Source: Arthrobacter psychrochitiniphilus (GTDB lineage Bacteria > Actinomycetota > Actinomycetes > Actinomycetales > Micrococcaceae). From it: 60,438 nt of DNA. Below are positions 1 to 8,974 of the stretch, piece after piece (the stretch's first letter is position 1; each line of letters opens with the position of its first letter). Under the pieces are notes generated by a model. It ran no database searches and was not told where the DNA came from. It worked only from the letters and a program-made list of their open reading frames with translations. The position numbers were made by a program, and so were the translations under genes. The stretch lies in NCBI RefSeq assembly GCF_003185915.1, contig NZ_QHLZ01000017.1:1-60438 (forward strand). The letters run 5' to 3'.

Positions 1-211
1 TATCCGGGCAGTTTTGCTGGCCACCAGTGGGCAGATAACCTGGCCGCTGGTGGGCAGAAACTCATGGCCCTTGACACAGCCTCGGGCTTGGTAAATCAGC
101 CACCTATGCTGCACTTCTCATTTTACTCTCGCTTCATCCAGAGCTGACCAGCATGTCACCAGCTATTTTCACAGACCTGGCCTACGGTACGCCGACGCGG
201 GTACTTGCTCC

Positions 212-667
212 TTGAAACCCGTCACACTGATCCTTGGAGATTTGCGTCCCTCAATCGGACCAGTTGGGGTTGCGTTCTACCCCGCCGCTAATAAAACGGC
301 GGCGCGATTTCCGGGACGGTTCAAAGCGACGTGGGGCGCGTATCAGCGCATGATCGCCGCCTACCGGGCGGAAGACCCGGCCCAAGGCAAGAAGCTCATG
401 CAGGCTCTCATTGACTCCCTCAGTACCGGGGTCCCTACGGCCCTGAAGGAGCTGAAAAAGATGGGTGGAACACTCAAACGCAGGGCCGCCGACGTGCTCG
501 CGTACTTCGACCGGCCCGGGACCTCAAACGGTCCTACTGAAGCGATTAATGGAAGATTGGAACACCTTCGGGGTTCTGCCCTCGGCTTCCGCAATCTCAC
601 CAACTATGTCGCCAGATCACTGCTGGAATCAGGTGGGTTCAGACCGAAACTACACTCTGGATTCTGA
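212..667 (+). pseudogene. ISL3-family transposase, C-terminal fragment
   Basis: Only the last ~110 residues look like a protein family. They match the C-terminal end of ISL3-type DDE transposases, including the block TEAINGRLEHLRG near residues 109-121 followed by a typical terminus ending KLHSGF. The frame opens with a TTG at 212, but the roughly 300 residues that carry the N-terminal zinc-finger/HTH region and the first catalytic aspartates are absent, so this is a 5'-truncated remnant. No terminal inverted repeats could be assigned. The family call is from recognised sequence; the loss of activity is inferred from the truncation. Confidence 0.8.
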
Positions 668-1056
668 AGAGCCTTGCCGGCCCTTCCGAATACAGAGTGT
701 AGTGAGTGTAGCCGCGTGTGAATCCCGGAGCGGAGAGTCCGGTTCGGCATAGGTAAGGGCCTTGGGAGAGAATCAGATTCCCAATGGGTAGTGGCAAGCC
801 TGAGGCTAGCTGCCAGACTTGACCTACTCGGACCGGGTGTGACTCACTTCAGATCTGACCTGCCCTTGGCAGTGTCCTTTCGACGACCTGTCCGCCCGGC
901 CCGTGGGGGCCAGTTTGGCTCACACCGGTGGTCTGATAGAAGGTTGTCCGTCTTGTAACACCTTGCTGCAGGGCGTGACTCGTTAGGGATCTGCCGCGGC
1001 GTGACCCTCCTCAAACTGGCCGATCATTGTCCTGTAGTGGGAAGGAAGTCACTTCA
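668..1056. other. Intergenic, no gene seen
   Basis: About 390 bases lie between two transposase remnants. I see no convincing reading frame, RNA gene or repeat here. It is probably transposon-flanking debris. Confidence 0.4.
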
Positions 1057-1237
1057 ATGAGTACCGTCCGCGATGAATACACAAACATCGTCGGTGTGGA
1101 TACCCAACGCCCGCACAAACACCTACGCCATCCTTGCGGCCGCCACTGGCCAAGTGATGGATACCGCCACATTTCCCACGAGCCTAGCGAGCCTCAAGCG
1201 CGCCATCGCCTGGAACGACCGGCGCAGCGATCCGGGT
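1057..1237 (+). pseudogene. IS110-family transposase N-terminal fragment, frameshifted
   Basis: The ATG at 1057 begins a stretch ending NIVGVDT, the start of the DEDD/RuvC-like domain of IS110 transposases, including the first catalytic aspartate. Family similarity then continues in another frame (ARTNTYAILAAATGQ, TATFPTSLASLKRAIAW), so a frameshift lies near 1105. Similarity stops near 1237, and the remaining ~300 residues, including the C-terminal domain with the catalytic serine, are missing. This is a short decayed fragment; the frame change is seen directly in the sequence. Confidence 0.7.
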
Positions 1238-2009
1238 CTGTGCCACGTACCTCCTTCGGTACCCGTTCTGCCGCTTCGCGGACTATTCGCTCTTCTTCAT
1301 GCTGTACTCCCTGTGGCTGGTATGGCTTGATGGGGCTCATGTGTGCGGCGGGACCCAACACCCCCGCCGACCCCAAGGGGACATCTAAAACTGTCTGCTA
1401 ATTCCCGCGGGTCCTTACCGGTCTTGATACGTACCGTACATTCGGCGTAAATAGGTGCCGCGGCCTTGTCGGCCTGAGCATTGGAGGATCAAGAGGGTAG
1501 ACCCTCAACCAGCAGAGCAGGTTCCGTCGTCACCGCTTGGATCGATGGCAGCCCTGAGATTGCCCGCGAGCCAAGGCACGCAGCAGACATCTGCCAGGGA
1601 TACCAGATGATGGGCTGCAGGGTGCCTTGCGATGATTTCACGCCATTGGGCGCTGCTGCATCCGTTTTTTTACCAGCTCATCGTTTTCCATCGCAACGCA
1701 GACACCGAAGAGCAGCAACGTGACTTCCCGGCATGCCGATTTTCTCCCTACGATCTGGCCCAACGCCGGCAGCGGTGTCCGGAACTGCACGGAGTGGGTC
1801 GAGAAGTGGAAGAGCAGGATGTGGACACCAAGGAGCCGGGCACGAATTTTGGCCGCTGCCACAAAACAGCGAGAGCAACCCCCTCTGCCTTACACATGGA
1901 GTGCGGCGACACCAACACCCGATACATTGCAGGGTACATTAAGATGGCACGCACGAAGGCGGCGAATTGCACAACGCTTTTCGTTTCGCACCTATTTGGA
2001 GGAATCATT
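1238..2009. other. Intergenic before lipoprotein gene
   Basis: Overlapping short open frames occur on both strands, but none has family similarity, a clear ribosome binding site or coherent composition. The last part should contain the promoter of the lipoprotein gene at 2010; no confident -35/-10 pair was found. Confidence 0.4.
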
Positions 2010-2846
2010 GTGGGGGAAACGAAGATGAATCGTCGATGGCTGGCACTCGGATTGGCCGGCGTTGTCCTGGCTACTACCGGCTGTGGCGCTGGCACCGATA
2101 CTGCAGGACCGGCACCGTCGGCCTCCACGGCTCAGAGTGCTTCTGCCTCCACACCGCCGTCGCCGAAGCCGAAAGAAAAAAGCTACAGCTTCAACACCAC
2201 TAGTGACATGAGCACCAAGCTGGTCCCGGGCAAGATCGTCCAAACCAGCCATCGCGAGTACCTTCAAGTTTCCATTGATCCCGCAGACCCCGCCTACGCG
2301 TTTAATCTGGAGCTTGCAAAGCCGGAGGTCCTTGAGAAGTTCTCGCCCGAATACGTTACCGAAGCCCAGAAGTTCTTGGTCGACTTTTTCGTTACAGAAA
2401 TCGTCGACAGCCCGCTGAATGGTGCAGGAGAGACACCTGATCAGTGGTGGGCCCGCAACAGCGACAAGATCGCCCCCAAATGGGCTGACCAATTTCGTGC
2501 CACGTTGGGGGTGGTCGAAGACAACGGAGACAGCGCATCGGCTGTGGTCGAGCAGCCCTCATTCAGAGAGGACGGTGAGGTGGATATCGACTACGAATAC
2601 GAGGGCGACCAACCCCGAGTTGTGGGGATGCAGTTGGTGCCAACGGCGTACAAGCTGAGTGATGATGGTGACCTGGCTATGGGTTTTGACCTGCGGTACA
2701 AAATGAATACCGTGCAAGGTGAAAAGATGGGGTCCCTCATCGAAAATGGAACCGTCGCCTACTCCGTGTCTAAGACCGACGACGGCGCGTGGGTGATTAG
2801 CGGATGGAGCCGGCATACCAATTTTAACGTTTACTCCATCCGGTAG
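2010..2846 (+). CDS. Secreted lipoprotein of a recurring family (copy A)
   Basis: This is a predicted exported lipoprotein of 278 residues. A signal peptide (RRWLALGLAGVVLATTG) ends at a cysteine in a relaxed lipobox, and a Ser/Pro/Thr-rich linker follows. The mature domain shares conserved blocks with genes at 52859-53665 and 58623-59453: TKLVPGKIVQTS, SPEYVTEAQKFLVDFF, and the hallmark DSPLNGAGETPDQWWARN. The GTG start at 2010 is chosen because GGAGGA sits 6 nt upstream; an ATG at 2025 is the alternative. The open frame extends back to 1632 but that part is not protein-like. The family function is unknown to me. The repeated copies at both edges of the window suggest spread with accessory DNA. 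Confidence 0.75.
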   Translation: MGETKMNRRWLALGLAGVVLATTGCGAGTDTAGPAPSASTAQSASASTPPSPKPKEKSYSFNTTSDMSTKLVPGKIVQTSHREYLQVSIDPADPAYAFNLELAKPEVLEKFSPEYVTEAQKFLVDFFVTEIVDSPLNGAGETPDQWWARNSDKIAPKWADQFRATLGVVEDNGDSASAVVEQPSFREDGEVDIDYEYEGDQPRVVGMQLVPTAYKLSDDGDLAMGFDLRYKMNTVQGEKMGSLIENGTVAYSVSKTDDGAWVISGWSRHTNFNVYSIR

Positions 2847-2894
2847 AGACCAGCCCATGCCAGCCCATGAGAAACAGCCCTCGATACTGAACTG

Positions 2895-2946
2895 CTCCCC
2901 GAAAGTTGGACTGAATAATTCAGTTCCTTACTTTCGGGGAGTTTTT
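2895..2946 (+). repeat. Inverted repeat/hairpin at IS3-like left end
   Basis: A perfect 12-bp inverted repeat (CTCCCCGAAAGT at 2895-2906, complement at 2930-2941) is followed by five T residues, and an inner stem around ACTGAAT strengthens the hairpin. The outer sequence TGCTCCCCGAAAGTTGGAC resembles terminal repeats of IS3-family elements. It probably marks the left end of the remnant that follows and may act as a terminator shielding the transposase frame from outside transcription. Confidence 0.6.
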
Positions 2947-2947
2947 C

Positions 2948-3280
2948 ATGCATCCACGTAGTTCTATGTCGGCCGACCAGAGGGTGTTGGCCGTCGATCT
3001 CTTTGAGAGAGGTTTCTGGTACCGCACGGTATCCTCAAGACTTGGCGTTAGGGTCCGTGCTGTTAAGGCATTGGAGGAACGATTCAAGATTTGGGGTAGG
3101 GCGGCGTTGGATAGCAAACCAACCAAACAGGTATATTCCTTCGAGTTCAAGTTGGCGGTTGTCCAACAGATTCCTGAGGGCGAATCCACGATTCCAGATC
3201 TAGCCCACCTGCACATGATCAGTTCACCTACTCTGGTACGCAGATGGCTTCCTCCCCACACTCAACTGCGTGCACAATGA
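2948..3280 (+). pseudogene. IS3-type transposase OrfA-like remnant
   Basis: The 110-residue frame starts 7 nt after the hairpin. It contains two helix-turn-helix-like segments: around residues 8-45 (DQRVLAVDLFERGFWYRTVSSRLG) shortened here to DQRVLAVDLFERGF, and around residues 62-98 (YSFEFKLAVVQQ, SSPTLVRRW), the latter typical of IS3 OrfA proteins. No OrfB with a DDE catalytic domain follows. The C-terminus runs into unrelated DNA, so the element is truncated. Confidence 0.6.
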
Positions 3281-3379
3281 ACACGCAGGCAGCTACCTTG
3301 GTGAGAACGACCAATCCGGTCTTCCGGCGCAGTCGCGGCCAAAGAGTTCAATCCCACGCGCCCTCTATTGTACAGCGAG

Positions 3380-3760
3380 CTCTCAAATTCAAACCGAAAC
3401 AGTCGGCGCAGACGGGACAGAAGAACAAGTTCATAGAACCAAAATCGAAAACTATCACCGCAGGTCAGAGCATGCTGAGCCCTGAAAACCTATCGACAGT
3501 TGTCAACGTTTATGAACCCCGCTTGCGTAACGGGCATCCATTCGGGGTTGCCATTAAGCCGTTTTGGCTTGTTCCTGCATGGCGTGATTGCAACAATGCA
3601 AGATACTAAATAGTGGTCGTTGTGTCTTCAAAAGTATGAGTTTAGTATGACGTAGTAGAAACTCTCGCAGGGCGGCTACACGACCCCGCTCACGGCCAAT
3701 CAGCCACCAATACTGTGCTTTCCATTTTACCCCCAATCCGATTCAAGCGATGAGGCTGCG
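3380..3760. repeat. Island-flanking direct repeat, copy 1
   Basis: This non-coding stretch has a clear diverged counterpart in the same orientation at about 21850-22215. Shared landmarks in order are AAACCGAAACAG, ACCGCAGGTCAGAGCATG, CAAGATACTAAA, CAAAAGTATGAGTT, CCAATCAGCCACCAATACTG and a terminal TTCAAGCGA. A further partial copy of the last part (AATCAGCCACCTATGCTG) is at about 90-150, and the first part recurs at 55860-55990. The two main copies bracket the defence island. The frame at 3244-3609 inside it is not considered coding. Confidence 0.7.
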
Positions 3761-3881
3761 AACATGGCTGTACTGCAAAGCCGTTCTGCCGCCAGCTGTC
3801 GCTGGACCGAAAGCTCTCAGATTGTGGATCTCAATCCTGGTCTCGGTGATTAGTGGTGGCGCATCTTCAAGGTGACATCGT

Positions 3882-5801
3882 TTAGGTCCCCAAGCCTTCG
3901 ACCACCTCAAATCCGAGTTGCCGAAGCTTCTCAGCTGTAGCTTGCATGTCGCTCACTTCTTTCAGCGGGATCACGACGTCGAGCTCTGACCTCGCTCGCG
4001 AACAGCCAACATAGAAGAGCCGGTAAGCAGCGAGTACGCCTTCGATCGCCGACAAACTGAAGAGCTTTTTCGCATGCGTCACTCCCGGTTTTTTGAGATA
4101 TGCGCTATACGTCTCGCCGTATAGTTCGTTGAACAAGTCGGACTCACTCAACGTTTCCACGACGCTCTGTGCCTCGACCGTGATTGCCTCTTCGGAAGTT
4201 GGAAAAGTGTCCTTGTTCAACTTGGCAATGTCAATGCTGATCGCCTCCTTTGCTGAGCGGAATAATCCAGCTAGTTTCCCCAGAAGTTCATCCAGAATAT
4301 CGAGGCTCAATTCGTAATTCGGCCATAGGTCAAATAGAGCCTTCATCCGCACCACTGGCGACGGACTAGTCTCAGCGACGAACACAACCTTTTCGTGACT
4401 CTCACCCTTGACTCCGTGTTGAGTGGAGCGAGAGGGTGAAGAGCGAAAGTCGAAAACTTTACGCACCTGCTGGAACGGAACGAGCACGAGCAGATTGTAG
4501 TCTTCGCTTCCCAAATAGTCGCTGACATCGGCCGCCCTGGTAACTGCAAGACTTGAAAGCTTTTCAAGTACATCGTTGATACTTGAACTCTCCTCACGCA
4601 TCACCCTAAACAGTTCTTCGAGTTGAGCGGCAAGGAGCGCCTTGTCCTTATGTACGTGGAGTGTGAACTCGCCAAAATCCTTTGAGTGAGCGCGTAGTGT
4701 CGAAATTACAGCCCCGATATGGCCACGCTTGTGCTGATCCTCGAGATTAAGTAGACCGTAAAGAAGCCGAAGTAGGCCGTTCGGAACCTTCTCCCATTCA
4801 GGCTCAGTGAGCACGGCAGCTGCTGGATATCGAGAACTGTAGCCGTGATCAGGCATAGCCTTTAGAGCATTGAAGAGCTCTAGTCCGCCGATAGCGCCGA
4901 AGATCGAAGAGTTGTGGACGCTCAGAACCAAAGCGTCTGGGCCTGCGATCTGATCTACAGTCTCGTTAGGCGTCGCGCTAAAGTGCACTCTTGGAACGGC
5001 ACCATCAACTTTAGAATCGGCTACCTGTCGCAGGGTCTCATCGTTGTAGATGGCGTTCAGCACTGAGACGATCGCTTCCGTTGAACGATAGTTGACGACC
5101 TCACGCTGCGGCACGTAGAAGGCTCGAATCAGCGCCTGAAAACGTTCCGGGTCTGTTTTATAGATTTGCTGCATGCGATCCCCATACAAATGAAGATCAG
5201 CCTCCGATTCTTGCAATGCCTCGAGGAAGAACTCAAGAACATTGACATCCGTATCTTGGTACTCATCGATGATCACCCGGCGATACTTCGCACTCACTCG
5301 ACGATAGATGCTAGGGAATCGCTTTGCGCATGACGCTACAAAGGAGAGTAGGTCATCGTGCGAGAGACCGCCACGGTACAGGGTATTGAATGGCCTCTCG
5401 TTATAAGAAAGCGACTCGACAGAATCTCTCACCAGCTCAATCGTTAGAGAGCCCCCAAGCGCCTCACGATATCTAGCGTTACTCTCTTCGGTCGCACTAC
5501 TTCCGCCTGCGTTCTCGATGCGAGCCTTGATAGCGTCGCCGTATATCTCAAAGTAGTAGGCAACGATCTCGGGTGCGGAGAATAAGGATTGGGCAAATCC
5601 ATTAATGAACGAGTGGATCGTGGAAACTACAATATAGGGCGAAGAGATGTCTGCTTTTAGTTCGTCTGCAGCTCGGTTTGTATACGTCACGCACAGCAGT
5701 CTGTCGAGAGGATGCTCTACCGACCACTCTCGAACTAGACACTTAATTTCGGTACTCTTGCCGCTGCCCGCAGGCGCATTGATGAGTCGCAAGTCGCTCA
5801 T
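3882..5801 (-). CDS. gajB: Gabija-like UvrD/Rep-type helicase (GajB)
   Basis: This is a superfamily 1A DNA helicase of 639 residues. Visible motifs in order: Walker A NAPAGSGKST near residue 8, Walker B/motif II VIIDEYQDTD, motif III LYGDRMQQIYK, motif IV-like NYRSTEAIVSVLNA, motif V QHGVKGESHEKVVFV and motif VI FYVGCSRARSELDV. The ATG at 5801 overlaps the stop of the upstream nuclease gene as ATGA, indicating translational coupling; an in-frame ATG at 5813 is an alternative. A UvrD-like helicase directly following an OLD-type ATPase/TOPRIM gene is the defining arrangement of Gabija anti-phage systems (established knowledge). It is longer than the commonly described ~500-residue GajB, so this is a divergent or enlarged variant. 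Confidence 0.88.
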   Translation of the reverse strand: MSDLRLINAPAGSGKSTEIKCLVREWSVEHPLDRLLCVTYTNRAADELKADISSPYIVVSTIHSFINGFAQSLFSAPEIVAYYFEIYGDAIKARIENAGGSSATEESNARYREALGGSLTIELVRDSVESLSYNERPFNTLYRGGLSHDDLLSFVASCAKRFPSIYRRVSAKYRRVIIDEYQDTDVNVLEFFLEALQESEADLHLYGDRMQQIYKTDPERFQALIRAFYVPQREVVNYRSTEAIVSVLNAIYNDETLRQVADSKVDGAVPRVHFSATPNETVDQIAGPDALVLSVHNSSIFGAIGGLELFNALKAMPDHGYSSRYPAAAVLTEPEWEKVPNGLLRLLYGLLNLEDQHKRGHIGAVISTLRAHSKDFGEFTLHVHKDKALLAAQLEELFRVMREESSSINDVLEKLSSLAVTRAADVSDYLGSEDYNLLVLVPFQQVRKVFDFRSSPSRSTQHGVKGESHEKVVFVAETSPSPVVRMKALFDLWPNYELSLDILDELLGKLAGLFRSAKEAISIDIAKLNKDTFPTSEEAITVEAQSVVETLSESDLFNELYGETYSAYLKKPGVTHAKKLFSLSAIEGVLAAYRLFYVGCSRARSELDVVIPLKEVSDMQATAEKLRQLGFEVVEGLGT

Positions 5802-7903
5802 GAGTCCAGCCATCGCAGTGCAGAGAGAATATACGGCGGCACCGTGTCCATAAATTTTGGATTGAGCAGCAGCGAATACATGAAATCTGTCTTCTGACTT
5901 GACGACGACGAGACGATCTGTCTAATCGTCGGAGACTCTTGTTTCCGTGGAATGGAGAATTTCAGCCCAGAACTCTCACGGAGCATTTCCCACGCTTCTT
6001 TTGTCCGAGACGACCAAACTTCAGCGCTTAATAGCGTCGCAAGGATAGCTTCCTCGAAAGTGCGAGCATAGCCTTCGCTTCCCGATTGGAAGGCAACTGC
6101 GGCCAACTGCGTATCAGGAACAAGTGCCACTCCCGTGTCGGAAGAGACAACGCCCAGTAGACCTTCAATCGTTAGAGCCTTGGCCTTGTCCTGATCAGCA
6201 TCTTCATCCTCCTCATTGAAGAAGGTATTCAAGGTCGCATTGGTCGAGTAGAGCGGATTTAACTCCTGGACACTTGAAGTCACGCTTTCTTTCTCGTAGT
6301 CAAGGTCGGTAATGATCACTGTTTTGAGGCGAAGTGCATCTACAACGAGTGACTTATACACGTGCGCGTAAGCCCCACCTACCTGGACGTATGAGATGTA
6401 CTGTGCACGGAGACCTGCTAATTCAGGGCGTTCTCTGATGAGTGCTTGAATGTACATTCGCTCGGTGTCACCTTCATACATGATGACTTTGTCGGCGAAG
6501 AGCAGATCTGAAAAGTTGATCGAATACAGGAAGCTAAATAGCCTCTGCGTTTCAGCTGATTTCCCTGCAACCTCCGCCGTGTGGAACTCCCGCAGATCTA
6601 CAATCCGGCATCTTTCATCTTCGGACTTGAGAACCCGGAGCTGCTCGATTCCACTTGAACGCACGATCTCGCTTGAGTGCGTCGTGACGGCCGCTTGGAA
6701 TCCTCCACCCTTTTCGACTCTCGACAAGAGATGATTGATGAAAGCGTTCTGCATCTGCGGGTGCATGTGCGACTCTGGCTCTTCCAGAATCAACATGTTA
6801 ACGAGGTAACCGTTTTCTACTTGAGAAACTGATCGAATAAACGACTCGGCTTCAAGATGCAAGTATATGAGGTTGCTGTAGCCCAGACCTTGCGAAGCCT
6901 CTCCTAGAGGAACACCCGCCCCGAGGTAGCGCGTCTGCATCGCCCGTGCAATCATCTGGACGGCATGCTCTTCGGTCACATGGAAGTCAAGGAAGAGGTC
7001 GTTCTGTCTTGCGCCGTTCGTGCTCGAGATTGACTCCATGACCGTGTTGAGGCTCTTGAGTGCTTCGTCGGTTGTTAGTTCACGGATCTTGAGTTCGTGT
7101 ATCGCCGCGACCACCTGCTCTGGGAACTTTGACAAGAGCTCCAGCCAATTTTCATCTTCCTTAGCAACCTTGATAAGGCGTTGATTCAAGCCACCCGATT
7201 TATCTTCGTTTGTGTCGTCGAGTGCCCGAGAGGCCTTTACTGCACGGAAGTTGAAGAGCCGCTTGAGATCTTTGTAGCTACCCATCAGTAGGCGGTTTGT
7301 GTAGCTCTCGTCGGCGAAGAATACTTCTGGCTTCGAATACTCTACAAGCGCAGCATCGATCTTCGCCTGCAGGACGAGGAAGTCTGAGGATCCTGGCACT
7401 GCATCACTCGGAGAAGTCCAGCCGCATCTATCTACGACCTTCCTAATGTCTGCATAGAGGTCGTGACAAGCAGCAACCAGCCCATCTCGTTTGGCCGAGA
7501 AACGGTACTGGAAGTAGAATGAACTTTTCTCTGAGTCCAGATCCATCAGGTAATCGGCAAACTGACGAATGTCGTCAGTAGCAGGATCGTAGGTCACCTC
7601 GATGCGAACATCCACTGATGGCACCTTCGGGAAAAATTCGTCGTGTTCGACGAAGACTCGATACTCCTCCTCGCCCTCAATCGCTGCACCGACGAGAGCA
7701 GCGAACCAATCGAATCGGTCCGCCGCACTGAAATCTTCGGCGCGCAGGTTTCCTTCACCACCCAGCACTACTCGCAAGAGATCAATGAGCGATGTCTTTC
7801 CTGAGTTATTAGCACCTGCCAGGATGGTTGTGCCGTCCTCAAACTTGATGCTTTGAGCTTTGAAGCGGCGGTAGCCATCGATATAGATCGAACTAATTCT
7901 CAT
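5798..7903 (-). CDS. gajA: Gabija-like OLD-family ATPase/TOPRIM endonuclease (GajA)
   Basis: This 701-residue protein has an ABC/SMC-like ATPase split around a helical insertion and ending in a TOPRIM nuclease domain. Walker A is AGANNSGKTSL (about residues 29-39), a signature-like GEASQGLGYSN lies near 335, Walker B is MLILEEPESHMHP (about 369-381), and an H-loop-like TTHSSEIV follows. The TOPRIM acidic motifs are VIMYEGDTER (about 473-482) and the DxD in VIITDLDYE (about 532). AGGAGT lies 6 nt before the ATG at 7903. Class 2 OLD proteins next to UvrD-like helicases are GajA; in known systems GajA nicks DNA when nucleotides are depleted. It is longer than the ~580-residue prototype. Confidence 0.9.
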   Translation of the reverse strand: MRISSIYIDGYRRFKAQSIKFEDGTTILAGANNSGKTSLIDLLRVVLGGEGNLRAEDFSAADRFDWFAALVGAAIEGEEEYRVFVEHDEFFPKVPSVDVRIEVTYDPATDDIRQFADYLMDLDSEKSSFYFQYRFSAKRDGLVAACHDLYADIRKVVDRCGWTSPSDAVPGSSDFLVLQAKIDAALVEYSKPEVFFADESYTNRLLMGSYKDLKRLFNFRAVKASRALDDTNEDKSGGLNQRLIKVAKEDENWLELLSKFPEQVVAAIHELKIRELTTDEALKSLNTVMESISSTNGARQNDLFLDFHVTEEHAVQMIARAMQTRYLGAGVPLGEASQGLGYSNLIYLHLEAESFIRSVSQVENGYLVNMLILEEPESHMHPQMQNAFINHLLSRVEKGGGFQAAVTTHSSEIVRSSGIEQLRVLKSEDERCRIVDLREFHTAEVAGKSAETQRLFSFLYSINFSDLLFADKVIMYEGDTERMYIQALIRERPELAGLRAQYISYVQVGGAYAHVYKSLVVDALRLKTVIITDLDYEKESVTSSVQELNPLYSTNATLNTFFNEEDEDADQDKAKALTIEGLLGVVSSDTGVALVPDTQLAAVAFQSGSEGYARTFEEAILATLLSAEVWSSRTKEAWEMLRESSGLKFSIPRKQESPTIRQIVSSSSSQKTDFMYSLLLNPKFMDTVPPYILSALRWLDS

Positions 7904-7999
7904 TAGGTACTCCTGTCAGATGCATTTCAACCACGAGGATTCTTAAGCCTTCCCGACAGGGTGCGACCGCACTTTGGCATGAGCGAAATAGATACGGGT

Positions 8000-8320
8000 T
8001 CATCGGTTGTCTCCATGTGAACCTAGCCCAAAGAACAGCTCGAAGAAAACCCCGAGCTTCTCGATCACATACTGTTTCTACGCACTGTGATTTTTGTCCT
8101 TCGAGAATCGTGACACAGCCGGCAATACCTTAGTGGTCGCGGTGCCCGTGGTGCAGAATGCACCGTCTAGGAATCGTCCGGTCTCTTTGGACTTGAGGTT
8201 TTCAGCCGAGATGATCTTGGCGAGTTCTTTCTCTCGCTGGGTCGCAATGTAAGAGCCCCGGAGGTCGCTGGCGATCTGCCAGATGGTTTTGTGGAGCTCT
8301 GCTCGCTGTTGTTCTTTCAC
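8000..8320 (-). pseudogene. Fused remnant of type I methylase start and restriction-subunit end
   Basis: From GTG 8320 the frame reads VKEQQRAELHKTIWQIASDL, the typical beginning of a HsdM methyltransferase. It then joins directly (about 8251) to the C-terminal end of a HsdR protein (AENLKSKETGRFLDGAF, TTGTATTKVLPAVSRFSKD). An in-frame TAG sits at 8078-8080, after which HsdR-like sequence continues in the same frame (KQYVIEKLGVFFELF) to a TGA at 8000. A deletion therefore fused hsdM' to 'hsdR and the product later gained a nonsense mutation. It is a scar of a different type I locus from the intact one at 13.8-21 kb. Confidence 0.72.
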
Positions 8321-8472
8321 ACCGGGTGTCACCAACTTTCTTCCGTGCAGCATTTCCCTACTAACGCTTGGTCGTCTATAGCACTTCACACTATAGGTGG
8401 GCACCGACATTTCAGCTGTTCAGCTATCGGCCCTCCGTGGAGCATGAACGTGAGCCGGGTTGGGGCATCCTG

Positions 8473-8643
8473 AATCTCGGAGTCCTCGTAGTAGTTCTGG
8501 AACGCCACCAAAATCATCTCCGGTTCGTTGACAAAATCCAGCACGAAGGTCTGGTCCTTGCCCGGGATGACCCGGTTCAACCGGGACACCGACTGCACCG
8601 CGGCGATTCCGGAGAGTTTCTTGTCCACGTACATGGCAACCAT
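8473..8643 (-). pseudogene. Type I restriction subunit HsdR, internal fragment
   Basis: About 57 residues match the second helicase lobe of HsdR: AMYVDKKLSGIAAVQSVSRL followed by TFVLDFVNEPEMILVAFQNY. The intact HsdR in this window carries the corresponding AMYVDKVLSGVTAVQTLSRL and TFVLDFVNGTDIIKAAFEPY. The fragment lies upstream, in transcription order, of the fused hsdM'/'hsdR remnant, so the old locus is scrambled and not merely deleted. It has no start or catalytic completeness. Confidence 0.75.
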
Positions 8644-8974
8644 CATGGACCGGCCATGGCCATCCGGCCAACGGCCCAACACGCGGTCAGCGCCACGAAT
8701 CCACAGAAGCAAACACGATCAAGTGATGGCCTACAGCGACGGAATACTTCCCTGCATTCCGTGTCAAAAATGCAAGCTAGAGGTGACCGCGGTTGAGATG
8801 TTCACCGTCATGCTGCTGAGGGTCGCCGACCAGGGATTACCAACACGGGCCGTTGACGACAACCGACCAACAATGGGCCTCTATGCGTTTCGAACCCATG
8901 CCCGTCCTCGATGTACGCCAGGGCTGGTTTTCTTTTGGCTCCAAGTCCCCTTTCTCATGAGATGAAGGCGAGCA
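8644..8974. other. Intergenic, no gene seen
   Basis: About 330 bases between the hsdR fragment and the membrane-anchored protein gene contain only short frames without recognisable features. Confidence 0.4.

Noticed and set aside
668..830. Possible group II intron-like words (GAGAGTCCGGTTCGG)
   Set aside because: No domain V/VI structure or reverse transcriptase is present, so the resemblance is too short to support.
3244..3609. Plus-strand 121-codon frame
   Set aside because: It lies in the island-flanking repeat, and the other repeat copies do not keep the frame.
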